Source: Tulasnella sp. 424
Lineage: Eukaryota > Basidiomycota > Agaricomycetes > Cantharellales > Tulasnellaceae
Direction: 5' to 3'
NCBI GenBank assembly: GCA_019633425.1
Contig: WSUB01000101.1
Coordinates: forward strand, 1 to 64,000
Length of the DNA stretch: 64,000 bases
Position numbers and translations under genes: made by a program. Of this stretch, positions 1 to 11,319 are shown piece after piece. The notes beneath the pieces are model-generated. The model did not search any database, was not told where the DNA came from, and saw only the letters and a program-made list of their open reading frames with translations. Each line of letters opens with the position of its first letter. Within the stretch, counting starts at the first letter, position 1.

Positions 1-563
1 CGGCCGAGTCTACGTTGAAAATTTTCAGTCGAGAGCACGCAGAGAGTCAGCGGTGATGGCCGGGAGAGAGCGAGAAAAGAGCCATCGAAGAAGCTGCACC
101 GAAAAAGGAAACGAAGCGAGGCTTACCCTGATTGTTGTGGTCATGGTCCGACCCCGTTAACACTGCATCCCCCAATCCGGTTGGGGGAATTGCAAGACTG
201 AGCTTGCTCGTGTCTGACGTGTAGAACTGGGCCAAGGCCCAGTCGGTAGTTGATGTCTGAGTGGGTCGACCGACTGTAAGAAGGGAAAATCAGAGAGGGT
301 CGGGGAACGAAGGGAAGCGGTGTATCCTTACCCCCTCGACCAGTCAAAGCCAAGTCGAAAATAGCAGGCCCGTAGGCAAGAATGATGAGGATCGCGGCTA
401 GGAACTTCATGGTGAAGGTGAAGATGGCTACAACGAAGAGTAGGGCTCGTCTGTAAGGCTGAGGTGGCTCGTAGTTGCGACGGGGTTGGGAGAAAATAGA
501 GAGACCAGGATTCGAACCTCCCGCGCTCGCCTTATCCCGCCACAGCTTCCTCACCTCCGTCAT
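1..563 (-). CDS. Unknown membrane protein, family copy A (5' part only)
   Basis: First exons of a four-copy family (see copies B, C, D); function unknown. Read on the minus strand: exon 1 563-332, exon 2 273-127, exon 3 from 9 onward off the left edge. Donors are GTAAGG and GTAAGC, acceptors TTACAG and ACGTAG. The N-terminus is basic, then a long hydrophobic stretch spans the alternative start at position 410 (MKFLAA), so the protein begins either with a type-II-like anchor or a signal-like segment. The longer start (MTEVRK) is open in all four copies without indels. The gene is inverted relative to copies B-D. The visible part has no stop or frameshift; whether the rest is intact cannot be seen. 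Confidence 0.6.
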
Positions 564-1340
564 TTTTGAGGTTGATGACCAATGTCAAGACCATGGCACT
601 TGCCAACCTCATTATTACCAACACAACAGGCGCTGCTTTCCAAGATTGTCCTTTACTTGCCCGCGCCGGCGTCATCAACGAGTCGCGGCAACGAGTTAAA
701 ATAATTGCATCACCCAGCGAATTCGATGCATGACTCTCTCTCAAATCTGTGATGGACGGTCAATACCGGCAATCCTACTCTGGTTGAATCTAGACCAGCA
801 AGCGACTCGGCTAACTATACCTGGCAGAAACGCTCCATAGCAGCTTCATCCGGTTGCGAACAAGCTCGCTAGGATATAAAAATAAAGTTTCTTGCTTGTT
901 GGGTTCGTTGACTTCGTCCCCGATACTACAAGGTGCATCAAGCGAATAGAGCACCTCGACACCGTGACGTGAAGCCTAGACCAATAGCTTAGAGCCCCTT
1001 GGTATTCAGAAGACTGGTTTAGTTGAAAGAATGGTCCAGGATAGGATAGCACTGGAGAAGCCCGGCTTCCAGTTCAAAAGCTTGAATTCGCTAATACCCG
1101 TATTGAGTGTTCTTGAGAGGGTATTGATCACCAGCAACCAACCAAAAGAGCATAAAACAATTATTAGACCAGTGATTGAGCAGAAGTACAGGAGAGAGCG
1201 AGAAAATGAGGCCCGGGGCGATGACTCGTGGTATCAGCGATTCGCCCCTGCGGTCCTCAGGAACAGGAGCTTAAGAGAGGAAGATATAGGTACGTACACT
1301 TCTGGGTGCTTCTTCTAGCGAAGGATCTACTAGTTAGTCT
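564..1340 (-). repeat. Duplicated 5' flank of family copy A
   Basis: This gene-free stretch is the upstream flank of copy A. It is recognisably the same sequence, in inverted orientation, as 20,590-21,407 (copy B) and 32,880-33,704 (copy C), and its promoter-proximal half matches 44,815-45,322 (copy D). Short reading frames here are not conserved between copies, so I treat it as non-coding flank that was duplicated with the gene. Confidence 0.75.
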
Positions 1341-1619
1341 CTCTATAAGTCAAATCGATGAAAGTAAATAGAGTTTGGACGTTCTTCCCGCCAGTTGGTC
1401 CCGCAGCCTCATCATAAACGAGACTGACGCACGCCAGGCCTCAATTGTATGGATGCCTACACAAGCTTGATATGCTCACATTTAATTATAATAAGGATTA
1501 AATGCGTCCAGAGAACTATTCCGTCGACATCCTACTCCATACGTGTATTGGGGTACAGTGGGCTCAAATTAATATTTACTACTGCACTTTGGTCCACATC
1601 AGGACCTCTAGCTATTTAA
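1341..1619. other. AT-richer spacer, nothing recognised
   Basis: No conserved frame, repeat or RNA was recognised. It separates the copy A flank from repeat S. Confidence 0.5.
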
Positions 1620-3010
1620 ACTTTACTGCGCTCTAAAATGCTGATACATCACGAAAGCGACTGTTGACTTGACGGGCGACGGCGATATCCACATAATAAG
1701 GGGGCCGGCACCTGCGTATGCAACATATAGCCTGAAGCGTAGGCATTCGAAGCTACCTCCAAGCTCTCCGCCCTTGGACTGGATGCGTACTGTCGACAAT
1801 CCTGAACCCATTCCGTCCGCTATGACCCGATGAGTTGAGGATCGGACGTCGCTCGAATAAATTTGGACGTGAGGTTGCACATGCCGACAAATGGGGCTGA
1901 GCCGCCTGGGGAGCCAGTAAGACTCAGTCCTATGGTCATGGATGCGGAACGATTGGATGGAGGTGGACCCGTCGAGCCCATCCAATGACCCCGATTGCGA
2001 TGGGTAGACCCAAAGGAAAGGACGCTGTTATCTTTGCCTCTAGCACCGTGCTCGATTCCGAGAGAATTGAGGCCGCCGAGGCTGTCGGGCTCGCCCTTGC
2101 AAAAGGCGGGCCTTTCGCGCCCCCTGCGTTCTCGTTCCTCCTCTTGCTTACGTTCCCGCTCTTCTGCTTCCCGCTAGAGATGCTCTTCTTCCTCTTTATT
2201 TTTCCCTCCCCAGGTCTCTTCTTTTTCTCTTCCAGCCGAAGCATCTCCTTTTCATATAGCTTGGCCGTCCTTCTCTGCTACCCTCTGATCCTGCTCGCTC
2301 TCCATTCGAGCCCGAATCTTTTTAAGAGGCGAACTTTCGTGGACGGCAGCGGTATCTCTCGACAATGTTCGCTGTTGCCACTCATCCCGCAGTCTGAACA
2401 CAAAAGCTCCGCCCGTGATCAGGTTGCTGCTGATGTTGACGACGTTCGACACTCTGGGTAACGGGAAGCCGAGAGAAGGAATTATAGGCGAGGAGCCACT
2501 CAGGCCACCAGGCACGAATTCTCTCGCACTTGGCGTTAACGAGGTGGCGATGAGCGTTCAACCAGAAGTGGGTGTCGAAGGTGCAGAGGGAGAAACGTTG
2601 GTATTAATCTGAGGAGCATTGGGATGAGGAACGGATGTGCTTGTAGATAGCGGGTGCTTGTGAGGATACCACACGAGGTTCATTTATGGATACTGAGAAT
2701 ATTGAGCTTGCTGTAGAAAAGGAAAAAGCGACCGTCAGCGGAATTCCCAGTAAATACAATCTGTCTTAGTTCTGGGATAGGTGGAAGCTGCTTCTGTTGG
2801 CCATTCGGAGCGAGTGGTAGTCGGGTTAGCGTGGTTGACTGGAAGAGGGATGGTGGAGATGCGATTCGGGAAGAATACGTTGGCGTGCAGGGAATAGCGG
2901 ATGATGTCACAGTGGTTGAAGCATTTTAAGTCGCCGGAGATGGAGCGGCAGTCGAAGAAGTACTGTCAACAAGGGGTTTGTCAAGGGTGTCTGGGCGGGT
3001 AATGAACCGA
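1620..3010 (-). repeat. Inverted segmental repeat S, copy 1
   Basis: Read on the minus strand this segment matches 37,960-39,270 on the plus strand nearly end to end, including the same order of landmarks (a stretch near 3,000 about fourfold GGG/CCC, a serine/proline-rich frame near 2,500, a lysine-rich frame near 2,200). Both copies hold a broken lysine/arginine- and serine-rich reading frame: here frames 2515-2252 and 2244-1936 are separated by a stop codon (TGA) where the other copy has GGA. I read it as a decayed gene of unknown function that was duplicated and inverted. Confidence 0.7.
1936..2515 (-). pseudogene. Decayed Lys/Arg-rich coding segment in repeat S copy 1
   Basis: Two consecutive minus-strand frames encode a Gly/Ser/Pro-rich start, a charged EQDQR segment and a basic KKRK/KRKKS segment. 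The partner copy at about 38,560-39,130 is broken at other places, so neither copy alone gives a continuous protein. No domain was recognised. It could equally be an untranslated region that happens to be open. Confidence 0.35.
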
Positions 3011-3264
3011 ATGCTTTGTCGGGGTGGGTGTCACTGTGGCTTGGGCCTCCCTGCTCTCCAAGCCCAACCATGGTTGAAGCAGCTGGCACCCGTGTGTGGC
3101 TGCTACCTTTCTTGTCGCGCGAAATGGTTTCATGGAAGTCGCTATTGAGGGCTATCTGCAAGGTTTGGCATCTAGAAAGTGTGCGGAGTTTACTGGTGGC
3201 GGTGCGTGGAACTTGGTGGTTGTCCATCCCTGGCACCTCCGCCACGAACACCTGCCTGAGCGTC
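3011..3264 (+). promoter_or_regulatory. Upstream region of F-box gene 1
   Basis: Contains the 18-mer TGGTGGCGGTGCGTGGAA at 3194-3211, 71 bp before the start codon. The same box, with at most a few changes, precedes F-box genes 2 (5241), 3 (7511) and 4 (9332). The region just before it resembles the equivalent spacer before genes 2 to 4, so promoter and gene were duplicated together. No clear TATA box. Confidence 0.45.
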
Positions 3265-4829
3265 ATGGTGCGAGATAACCCAGTTTCATGATCAGGCATT
3301 TCGAATAACCAACACACCCTTCTATTCTCAGAGAACCCCACAACTCAAAGCAGTCCGCTCCTATTTCTCTCGTCGGACCATTTCTCGTTTGACGGTTCGA
3401 TCAAAACCGGCTGCGAAAGAATCTCCAACACCCCAACGTCAGGAGACACGAGAAATCGCGAAAGAGTCTCCAACACCCCAACGTCAGGAGGGACGAGAAA
3501 TCTCGTTGCTTCCGTACGATATCATCCTTATCGTCGTCGAATTTCTGGACGAGCGGAGCACGGCGCGTTTGGTTCAGACTTGCCGGCACTTTCGGGATCT
3601 TATCGAACCGGTCCTCTACCGCCACATTCAAGTGTTTCGCAGTCACGAGGAGGAGACGTTGGACGCCCTCAAAGGCCACCTCCTCCACCGCACATTAGCG
3701 AAACGACCTGACCTCCTTCCGTTCGTGCTTAGCTACCACGGTCCCCTCAAGCCCAACGTACTGGCCCTCCAATACGTTGTCCGCGACGAGCAGCCGACCG
3801 TGCGCAAGTCGCGTTGGTCGGCAGAGATCCAACATCCACCCAAGAAGGTCGCCACTTCCGAGAAGGTCACCACTTCCGAGAAGGTCACCACTTCCGAGGA
3901 AATCCTCAAAACCGCAACGGCCATATTCCGCGGAACGATCAACCTGCGAGACGTGCATTTTACGGACCAGATCATTTTCAGCACGATAGAGGTACTGGGC
4001 TATCTCAAGAACCTCGAAAAGCTCGCTTTAAACATCGGAGGATATTCGCTTTACCTGATCTACGCTCTCCGGACCCAACCGAGATTGAAGCATCTGGAGC
4101 TTCTTCGAGCGGGGGGCCACATGGGGCTCCACAGCACCGAAGTGCAGGAGCTGAGGTCGTTGAAAGCTCCCCTTTTCGAAGCATCAGAGATTGTTCCAGG
4201 CCGTCCAATCGAGACACTGGAGCTGCTAGATGATCCTCGGGCTTACAGGAGCTATAGCCAAGGTACTGCCGAGAACCTCTTCAAGAATTTGACGCGTTCC
4301 ACTTGCGAGATCACGAATTTCACGATTCGGTTTGGATGTTCGGGTAGCGATGAGACCGTTGTTGCGAGATATATGCAGCTCGTCGCTCGGTATTTGCCTA
4401 GTATCGAGCGGCTTTGTATTTCGTCTCGTTATGCGGTGTCCGACAGCCTTGTAAGTCCCCCTTTTTCCTCTGCGTCGTGATCATCCCCACCACCATCTTT
4501 CGACGGTCTCGATAGTACTCTATCCGTAATTTTGATATTCAACCTAATCTTTCTAGCTACTCGAAATACTTCCGGCTGTTAGCTCCCTTCGTCACCTCAA
4601 GTTAATGGGCCCAGTCAGCAGGAAGGAGACGGACGCCACTACTGTCCTCCACGAGACTCAGCAGTTGCAGGACGATATCCCCCTATATTGTCCAGAAGAT
4701 TTCGGGCATTTTGTTCGGAGACTTAAGGGACATTGTCATGGCCTGATTGAGGTCGAATGGTGCCGCAGTGAGACGTTCCATTGTAGTGCTGAGGGCGAGA
4801 TTCCATTTCGGTATCGTGCCGTCGAGTGA
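3265..4829 (+). CDS. F-box protein, array member 1
   Basis: Predicted 464-residue F-box-like protein, probably a substrate adaptor binding Skp1 in an SCF ubiquitin ligase (family knowledge; substrate unknown). Exons 3265-3267 (ATG only), 3332-4450, 4557-4829. The F-box is at about residues 59-103 (LLPYDIILIVVEF, then VQTCRHFRDLIEPVLYRHI). The rest is a leucine-rich, LRR-like region with family motifs LHFTD/VHFTD, LRTQPRLKHLEL and IVPGRPIETLEL. The second exon has no early in-frame ATG, so the start must come from the upstream ATG, which is spliced in frame through a GTGCGA..CTCAG intron. Odd: a 45-bp direct repeat (3413-3502) and three 18-bp repeats (3845-3898) enlarge it relative to its paralogues. 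Confidence 0.85.
3413..3502 (+). repeat. 45-bp tandem repeat inside F-box gene 1
   Basis: Two in-frame copies (3413-3457, 3458-3502) encode the repeated peptide KESPTPQRQE. They lie just before the F-box and are single in genes 2 and 3, so the duplication is recent and specific to this member. Confidence 0.9.
3845..3898 (+). repeat. 18-bp tandem repeat inside F-box gene 1
   Basis: Three 18-bp units, each encoding KVTTSE or KVATSE. They keep the frame and are absent from the other array members, which have a shorter linker here. Confidence 0.9.
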
Positions 4830-5312
4830 TGCTCGCTTTTCTTTTCTTATTGACTAGTGTATTCTGTTTTATGAACTGGAAAGGAGACGACTTGCGTTTC
4901 ATTCGTGAGATGGGTGAAGGTGGTCAAGTCCGCCTCCTCTTCGCGTCCCTCGATGGTCCGCTGCCTCCTCACGCCCATTTCTCCTCTTTCCTTTTGCTGC
5001 ACTTTGTTTTTCTAGTCCCTCTCATGTATTACTGATGCAGCTTCCGAGATAATGCTGCAGGGTTTCTCTCCACATGGATTTTTAATAGAATCTTTGTTCC
5101 CCTGCTCTTTCCGTCGAGACACGGGTATACGAGGCTGCCACCTTTTCCTTGGCACGCGAGATGGTATCTTCCGGGTCGCTAGCCAGGGCCGAATTCTTTC
5201 AGCAACTAGAGAAGGTTTATGTCCGGGAAACGGAGCTCGCCGGTGGCGGTGCGTGGAACTTGGTGGGTTGTCCATCCCCGGCACCTCCGCCACGAACACC
5301 TGCCTGAACGTC
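4830..5312 (+). promoter_or_regulatory. Spacer between F-box genes 1 and 2
   Basis: No gene seen; a frame open from 5052 simply reads into gene 2. It holds the conserved upstream box at 5241-5258 (first base C), 72 bp before the start codon of gene 2. Confidence 0.45.
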
Positions 5313-6786
5313 ATGGTGCGAGATAACCAGCTTCAGGCATTTCAAATAACTAACATCCCCTTCTATTCTCAGAGAACCCCACAACTCAAAGCAGTCCGCT
5401 CCTATTTCTCTCGTCAGACCGCTTCTCTTTTGGCGGTTCGATCGAAACTGGCTGCGAAAGAATCTCCAACACTCGGACGTCAGAAAATCACGTTGCTTCC
5501 GTACGACATCATCCTCATCGTCGTCGAATTTTTGGACGTGGGGAGCACGGCGCGTTTGGTTCGGACTTGCCGGCACTTCCGGAATCTTATCGAACCAGTC
5601 CTCTACCGCCACATCCAAGTGTTTGGCAATCACTCGGAGGCGTTGCGCGCACCCATCTACTACCTATCTACCTACGCCCTCAGATGCTACCTGCTCCACC
5701 GCACATTAGCGAAACGACCTGACCTCCTTCCGTTCGTGCTTAGCTACCACGGTCCCCACAAGCCCGACGCCCTGGCCCTCCAACGCGTTGTCACCAAGCG
5801 CAAGTCGCGTTGGTTCAAGGCGAAGGCCGAGACCCACGATCCACGCAAGAAGGCCCCCACCTCCGAAGAAGCCCTCGAAACCGCAACGACCATATTCCGC
5901 GGAATGATCAACCTTCGAGCCGTGCATTTTACGGACCAGATCATTTCCAGCACGATAGTGGTACTGGGCTATCTCAAGAACCTCGAAAAGCTCGCCTTAC
6001 GCATCGGAGAATATTCGCGTTACCTGGTCCACGCTCTCCGGACCCAACCGAGATTGAAGCATCTGGAGCTTTTTCGAGCGGAAGGCCGCGTGCGGTTCCG
6101 AAGCACCGGTGTGCAGGAGCTGAGGTCGCTGAAAGCTCCCCTTTTCGAAGCATCACAGATCGTTCCAGGACGTCCGATCGAGAAGCTGGTGCTGCTAGAT
6201 GATTTTTGGGCTCACACGGGTCTACGCGTCGCCGAGAACCTCTTCAAGAAATTGACGCGTTCCGCTTGTGGAATCACGGATTTCACGATTCGGTTTGGAT
6301 ATTCGGGTAACGAAGTGACCATTGCGAGATATCTGCAGCTCGTTACTCGGTGCCTGCCTAGTATTGAGCGACTTTGTATCTCGTTTTATGATGCGGTGTC
6401 GGACAGCCTTGTAAGTCCCTCAATTTCCCACCTCGTCGTGATCCTCCCTTGCTGCTTTCGACAGTTTCAATATTATTCTGACCTGAATCTTGACGTTTAA
6501 CCTAACGCTTTAGCTTCTCCAAATGCTTTCGGCTTTAACCTCTCTTCGTCACCTCAAGTTGATCGGCAAGATCAGCAGGAAGAAAAAGTACGCCACCAGA
6601 GTCGTCGACAAAACTCAGCAGTTGCGGGACGGTACCCCTCTATATTGCCAAGCGGATTTTGGCCACTTAGTTCGGAGACTGAAAAAACGCTGTCACGGGT
6701 TGATCGAGGTCGAGTGGTGTCGCAGTTTTTTTCTTTATTGTCGAGGGGAGGACGTGATCTCGTTTAGGTATCTTGCCATCGAATGA
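5313..6786 (+). CDS. F-box protein, array member 2
   Basis: Predicted 437-residue F-box protein. Exons 5313-5315 (ATG only), 5373-6410, 6514-6786. F-box at about residues 41-85 (LLPYDIILIVVEFLD). The C-terminal region carries the family motifs LRTQPRLKHLEL and IVPGRPIEKLVL, and the last exon has the conserved RHLKLIGK..GHLVRRLK..EVEWCR pattern. Closest to member 1. The first intron (57 bp, GTGCGA..CTCAG) is a multiple of three without a stop, so retention would add 19 residues after the start Met; the spliced form matches the other six members. Confidence 0.85.
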
Positions 6787-7579
6787 TGCTCGCACTTTTT
6801 TGTTCTTAGCCAGTAGAATTCTGATGGATCGCGGACCAAGTGGCTGGTGGTTTACTCGGAAACGACGGAGGAAGGCCGCCGAGGCTGCCACTTCGCCCCC
6901 GTCTGTTTCAAGCTCTCCCCAGCATTCGTTCACATTCTCCATTAGCCCTCCAACTCATTTAACTCCCCCTTCCTTCTCCTATACTTTTTTGTCCGTGGTC
7001 TCTGCTTTGAGTCGACAGGGGCCTGCGCTTCATGTGTATTTCTATGTAATAGTATCGTAAATTCTTCCCCCGATCCGATCCGTCCATCGATTGTACATCT
7101 CTTTAAGTAGCTTCCACCTTCTCTTGACTTGCGAAATGGTTTCGTGTGGGTCGCTGGCCGGCGCCGAATGCTGTTCACAAGTTTGCTACCTAGAGGCCCA
7201 ACGGACTCCCGAGGGCGGATAACTAGTGTGGTTGGGAAATTTCAATATAATAGTTTTATATTTGCCCCTTTTTTGTGGTCTTTTAGTGCGGGGTAAGAGA
7301 GAGAGCGGGGATGAAGAAACACGTCCTCCTAGTTCCATATTCGTCAGGCACGTATCTTCCCTTCACGAATGGCTTTCTTCTTTGTTCTCGTTTGACCCCT
7401 ATATTGTTCCCTCTTCAACGAGGCCAATATGAAACTAGTATGTTCACGTTCGCCATCCCTCCTCTAGCTAGCACTTTATTCCACCTGCGTGTCCAGGGCA
7501 CGCGGCTGGCTGGTGGCGGTGCGTGGAATCCATCACCTCTCACAATTAACGACCACCGGCCTGAATCCTCCTGGCCGTC
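6787..7579 (+). promoter_or_regulatory. Spacer between F-box genes 2 and 3
   Basis: About 790 bp with no conserved frame. The last 250 bp resemble the upstream blocks of genes 1 and 2, including the box TGGTGGCGGTGCGTGGAA at 7511-7528, 69 bp before the next start codon. The middle is AT- and pyrimidine-rich. Confidence 0.45.
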
Positions 7580-9043
7580 ATGGTGCGAGATAACCAGCTT
7601 CAAGCTTTTTCGAATAGCTCACATATCCTACCATTAATTTTCAGAACAACCAGCAACTCAGCCAAATTTGCTCCTACATTACCAGCTCGATGGCAACTCT
7701 ATTCCCAATTCGGCGGAAACTGGTTGTTATAGAATCTACGCCCGAGCATCAGAAAACATCGAAAATCACGGATTTACCTCAAGAGCTCATCTTCATCATC
7801 ATCGGATCTTTGGATAAGCGCAGCATCGCCTGTATGGTTCAGACCTGCCAGGACTTCCGGAGCCTTCTTGAACCCATCCTTTACCGCCACATCCAAGTGT
7901 TTCGCAGTCACACGGAGGCGACTTCGAACCCTCTCAAGAGCTTTCTCCTTCATCGTACTCTAGTGGAACGGCCTGACATCCTTTCGTTTGTCCTCAGCTA
8001 CCATGGTCCTCTCGTCCCCGACGTCGAGGCCCTTCAAAGCGTTATCTACGATGAGCCGATGATGCGGAATTTGCTTTGGTTCGGGGGGAGAGGGATACAA
8101 CAACCATTCATGAAGGCTCCCGCCTTCGATGAATCTCTAGAAGTATCAAAGACCATATTCCTCGGAACGGTCAACATACAAGACTTGCATTTTACCGACC
8201 AGATCTCTGACAGTACGATTGGGATATTGGACTCTCTCAAGAATATCGAGAAGCTCGCCTTAAACATCGGAGGATACTCGTCATTCTTGATTCCAGCTCT
8301 CCGGACCCAACCGAGGTTGAAGCACCTGGAGCTTCTTCGAGGGGGACGCGTAGACCTATTCCAAAGCACCGACTTACCGGAGCTTAGGTCGCTGAAAGCT
8401 ACCCTTCACGAAGCCTCAGAAATCGTTCCAGGACGGCCAATCGAGAAGTTGGAGTTGCTGGATTATTGGGCCTACAAGGACTACGACCAAGGTCGAATGG
8501 AGGACCTATTTAGGGATCTGACGCGTTCCGCTTGTGATATTACAGATTTCACGACCCGGATTTCGCGTCCATTGAATCATGAAGCCATTAAGAACAGCTT
8601 GCGGCTCGTCGCTCAGTATTTGCCGAGGATAGAGCGACTTTGTATTTCGTTCCGACAGGCGGTGTCGGACAACCTGGTAAGTCCCACTCTCCGCGGCGCG
8701 ATTCCCTCCCCTCTCGACAGCTTCGACATTCTAAACTGAACTTCGATTCTCTTGGAATTATAATCTGCAACAGCTCCTTGAAATACTTCCGGCTTTCGGC
8801 TGTCTTCGTCACCTCAAGTTATTCGGGGCGGTCAGCAGGAAGGAGAAGTATGCCACGGTCCTCGACGAGACTCAGCAGCTGCGGGACGGGGCCCCCGCAT
8901 ATTGCCCAGAAGATTTCGGGCACTTCGTTCTGAGACTGAAGGAACATTGTCGCGACCTGGTTGAGGTCGAGTGGTGCCTCATGGAGACGTTCCACTGCAG
9001 AGTTGAGGGCGAAGTCCCGTTTAGGTATCGTGCTATAGAGTGA
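7580..9043 (+). CDS. F-box protein, array member 3
   Basis: Predicted 434-residue F-box protein. Exons 7580-7582 (ATG only), 7645-8676, 8774-9043. F-box at about residues 44-87 (DLPQELIFIIIGSLDKRS). C-terminal motifs LRTQPRLKHLEL and IVPGRPIEKLEL. An in-frame ATG at 7690 inside exon 2 could also start translation without loss of the F-box, but the upstream ATG splices in frame through GTGCGA..TTCAG exactly as in the other members. The last intron uses GTAAGT and CAACAG. Confidence 0.85.
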
Positions 9044-9437
9044 CACTTGTCTTTCCTCCTTCCCTCCGCTCGTTTCTGCAGTCACTTTCATGTGTATTAC
9101 CGCTACCGTTATTGATTTGACAAGGTGCTTAACTTCTGTTGTATATTTTGGACTTGTTTCGCGCTCTATTCCGTCGATCACCGGAAGGTCCCCGGTACTT
9201 ATGTAGCTACCACGTTTTTGGCAGCGAAATGACTTCACGCGGACCGCTTGCCAAGGCTGAATTCGATCGACCCGCCTTGCCATCAAGAAAGGTATTGCTT
9301 GGCGGTGTCATGGCCAAGACGTGCGGTGTGCTGGTGGCGGTGCGGTGAACAGCTTTTCACCAGGGTCACCGACGTGTTCAACTTTACCTCCAAGACGCCC
9401 CAAGTCGCGACCACCGGCCCACGTCCTCCCAGCCATC
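9044..9437 (+). promoter_or_regulatory. Spacer between F-box genes 3 and 4
   Basis: No gene seen. A diverged copy of the conserved upstream box lies at 9332-9349, 106 bp before the start codon. Confidence 0.4.
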
Positions 9438-10860
9438 ATGGTGAGATAAAGCACACATCAGATCTTCCTCAGTAACTTAGATTTTTCTATTTATAGGGAG
9501 ACTGTTACCTCAAGCCAATCCACTCGCTCCGCATGGTTTGGCGGAAAGTGGTTGCTAAGCAACTTCCATCCGGACCTCACAAAGCGCCCGGACTTGCTTT
9601 GCTCCCTGTCGAGGTAATCCTCGCTATCGTCGAATATTTGGACGAGAGGAGTAAAGTGCGGGTCCTCCAGACGAATCACTACTTCCGGAATCTCGTCGAA
9701 CCGATCCTCTACCGTCACATCTTTCTGGACCCTGATCAACCAAGGAGGAATTCTCTTCGGAGCCACCTGCTCCACGATACTCTATTAGCACGGCGGGACC
9801 TTCTTCCGTATGTCCTCACATACCATGGTCCACTAGTCTCAAGTGCTGCAACCCTCAAAAGAGTCGACAGAAAGCCACGTTGGTATAAGTCCCAAACTAC
9901 CCAACCGACGTACCGGAGAGATCTGAGGTATGATGATCGCTTCGAAATTGCAAAGACAATATTTAGCGGAACAGTCAACATACGGGAGCTGCACTTCACG
10001 GATTGGGCCAGTCTTTCGTTTGCAAAGTTATGGGAGTCCTTCGACACCACGAAAGCGAATATGAACATCGAAAAGCTCGTCCTAAACGGCGGAGCAAGCT
10101 CACCACACTTGATATCAATACTCCGTGCGCAGCCCAGGCTGAAGCATCTGGACCTCTCCAATTCCTGGCCCCAACTCCAAGAACTTCAGAACACTGACAT
10201 ACCCGAGCTTTCCGCGCTCAAAGCTACCATTTCGGACGCAGCGCTCATCATTCCAGGACGGCCGGTGAAAAAGGTGGAGCTGACGTGGGGCTATGTGGCT
10301 CACCAGTATCACCCGCAAAACCCAGCTGGCGAGGCGCTCTTTCGCCGCCTGGCGCTTTCGGCATGTGACATCACGGATTTCACTGTTTGGTTCCACCGCT
10401 CGTGGAGCGATGAGGTCGTTGGAGGGATCCTACGGCTCATAGGCAGGCATTTGCCTAGGGTCGAGAGACTCTGTCTTTCGATATGGGGTGGAGTGGCCGA
10501 AAACCTTGTAGGTCCCTTGCTGCGATCCCCTTCGATATCCTTGATGTTCTGACTCATGTGTTGATCTCCTCGAAATCATAACCTGGAAAGCTTCTCGAAG
10601 GGTTTGTAGCTTGCAGTTCCCTCCGCCACCTCAGGTTAATTGGCGCGGTCATAAGGCAGGAGGCGCAAGGCGCAATCCCAGAAGAGCATCGGCTGCCGGA
10701 CGGAACCATCCCGTACGACCAAAATAATATCACCTACTTTGTCGAGACGCTTAAAGAAGATTGTCCCGAGCTTATTTCCTTTGAGTGGTGCCGTAGGGAG
10801 AGGGATTACTGTTGCAGAGAGCAGGCTGTTGTTCTATTCAGATATCATGCTTCTGAGTAA
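9438..10860 (+). CDS. F-box protein, array member 4
   Basis: Predicted 427-residue F-box protein. Exons 9438-9440 (ATG only), 9497-10507, 10591-10860. F-box at about residues 35-78 (LLPVEVILAIVEYLDERS). Motifs LRAQPRLKHLDL and IIPGRPVKKVEL follow. The start intron is GTGAGA..TATAG, 56 bp. The last intron has an unusual donor GTAGGT where siblings have GTAAGT. It belongs with members 5-7 by the LRAQP motif. An alternative start is the in-frame ATG at 9536. Confidence 0.83.
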
Positions 10861-11319
10861 GTAACTTACTCCGAAGCATGAGTGCGCGGCTTTTCCAAAC
10901 TAGGAGCATTGTATTTGGGAGCTGGGGACATGCGGTCGGCGATCCACCTCTCCTTGGCTAGCCGGAGGATGAACGCCAGCGCCGCCACTTCCTCTTATTC
11001 TTTGCTTTGGTTCTTTCTTGTTTCATATTTCCGGCGCATGATAATTTGATTTAGTATTGAACCTTTCTCTAACTTCTTTCATTGCTCCTGCAGCCGCGCA
11101 TTCCAGGACTTGGTAATTTCTGTTCATTGGCCAGGATGATCGTGGGTGCAATGGAGGCACCAGTGCTCCAAGAAAATGGGGTCAGCACCGAGGCAGCCCC
11201 GAACACGTGTTCCAGTCAGATGCCAACGGTGGCAGTGCAAGGGAAGCTCTTGGCGGTTGCCCATCACCTGGATGTCCCTTAAGTTAAACAACCACCAGCC
11301 TACATCCTTATTGATCATA
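10861..11319 (+). promoter_or_regulatory. Spacer between F-box genes 4 and 5
   Basis: No gene seen. A weak version of the conserved box (GGTGGCAGTGCAAGGG) lies near 11,228, about 90 bp before the start codon. Confidence 0.35.

Noticed and set aside
5052..5312. N-terminal extension of F-box member 2 by the open frame from 5052
   Set aside because: The extension is not present in the other members, and all seven share the downstream ATG-plus-intron arrangement.
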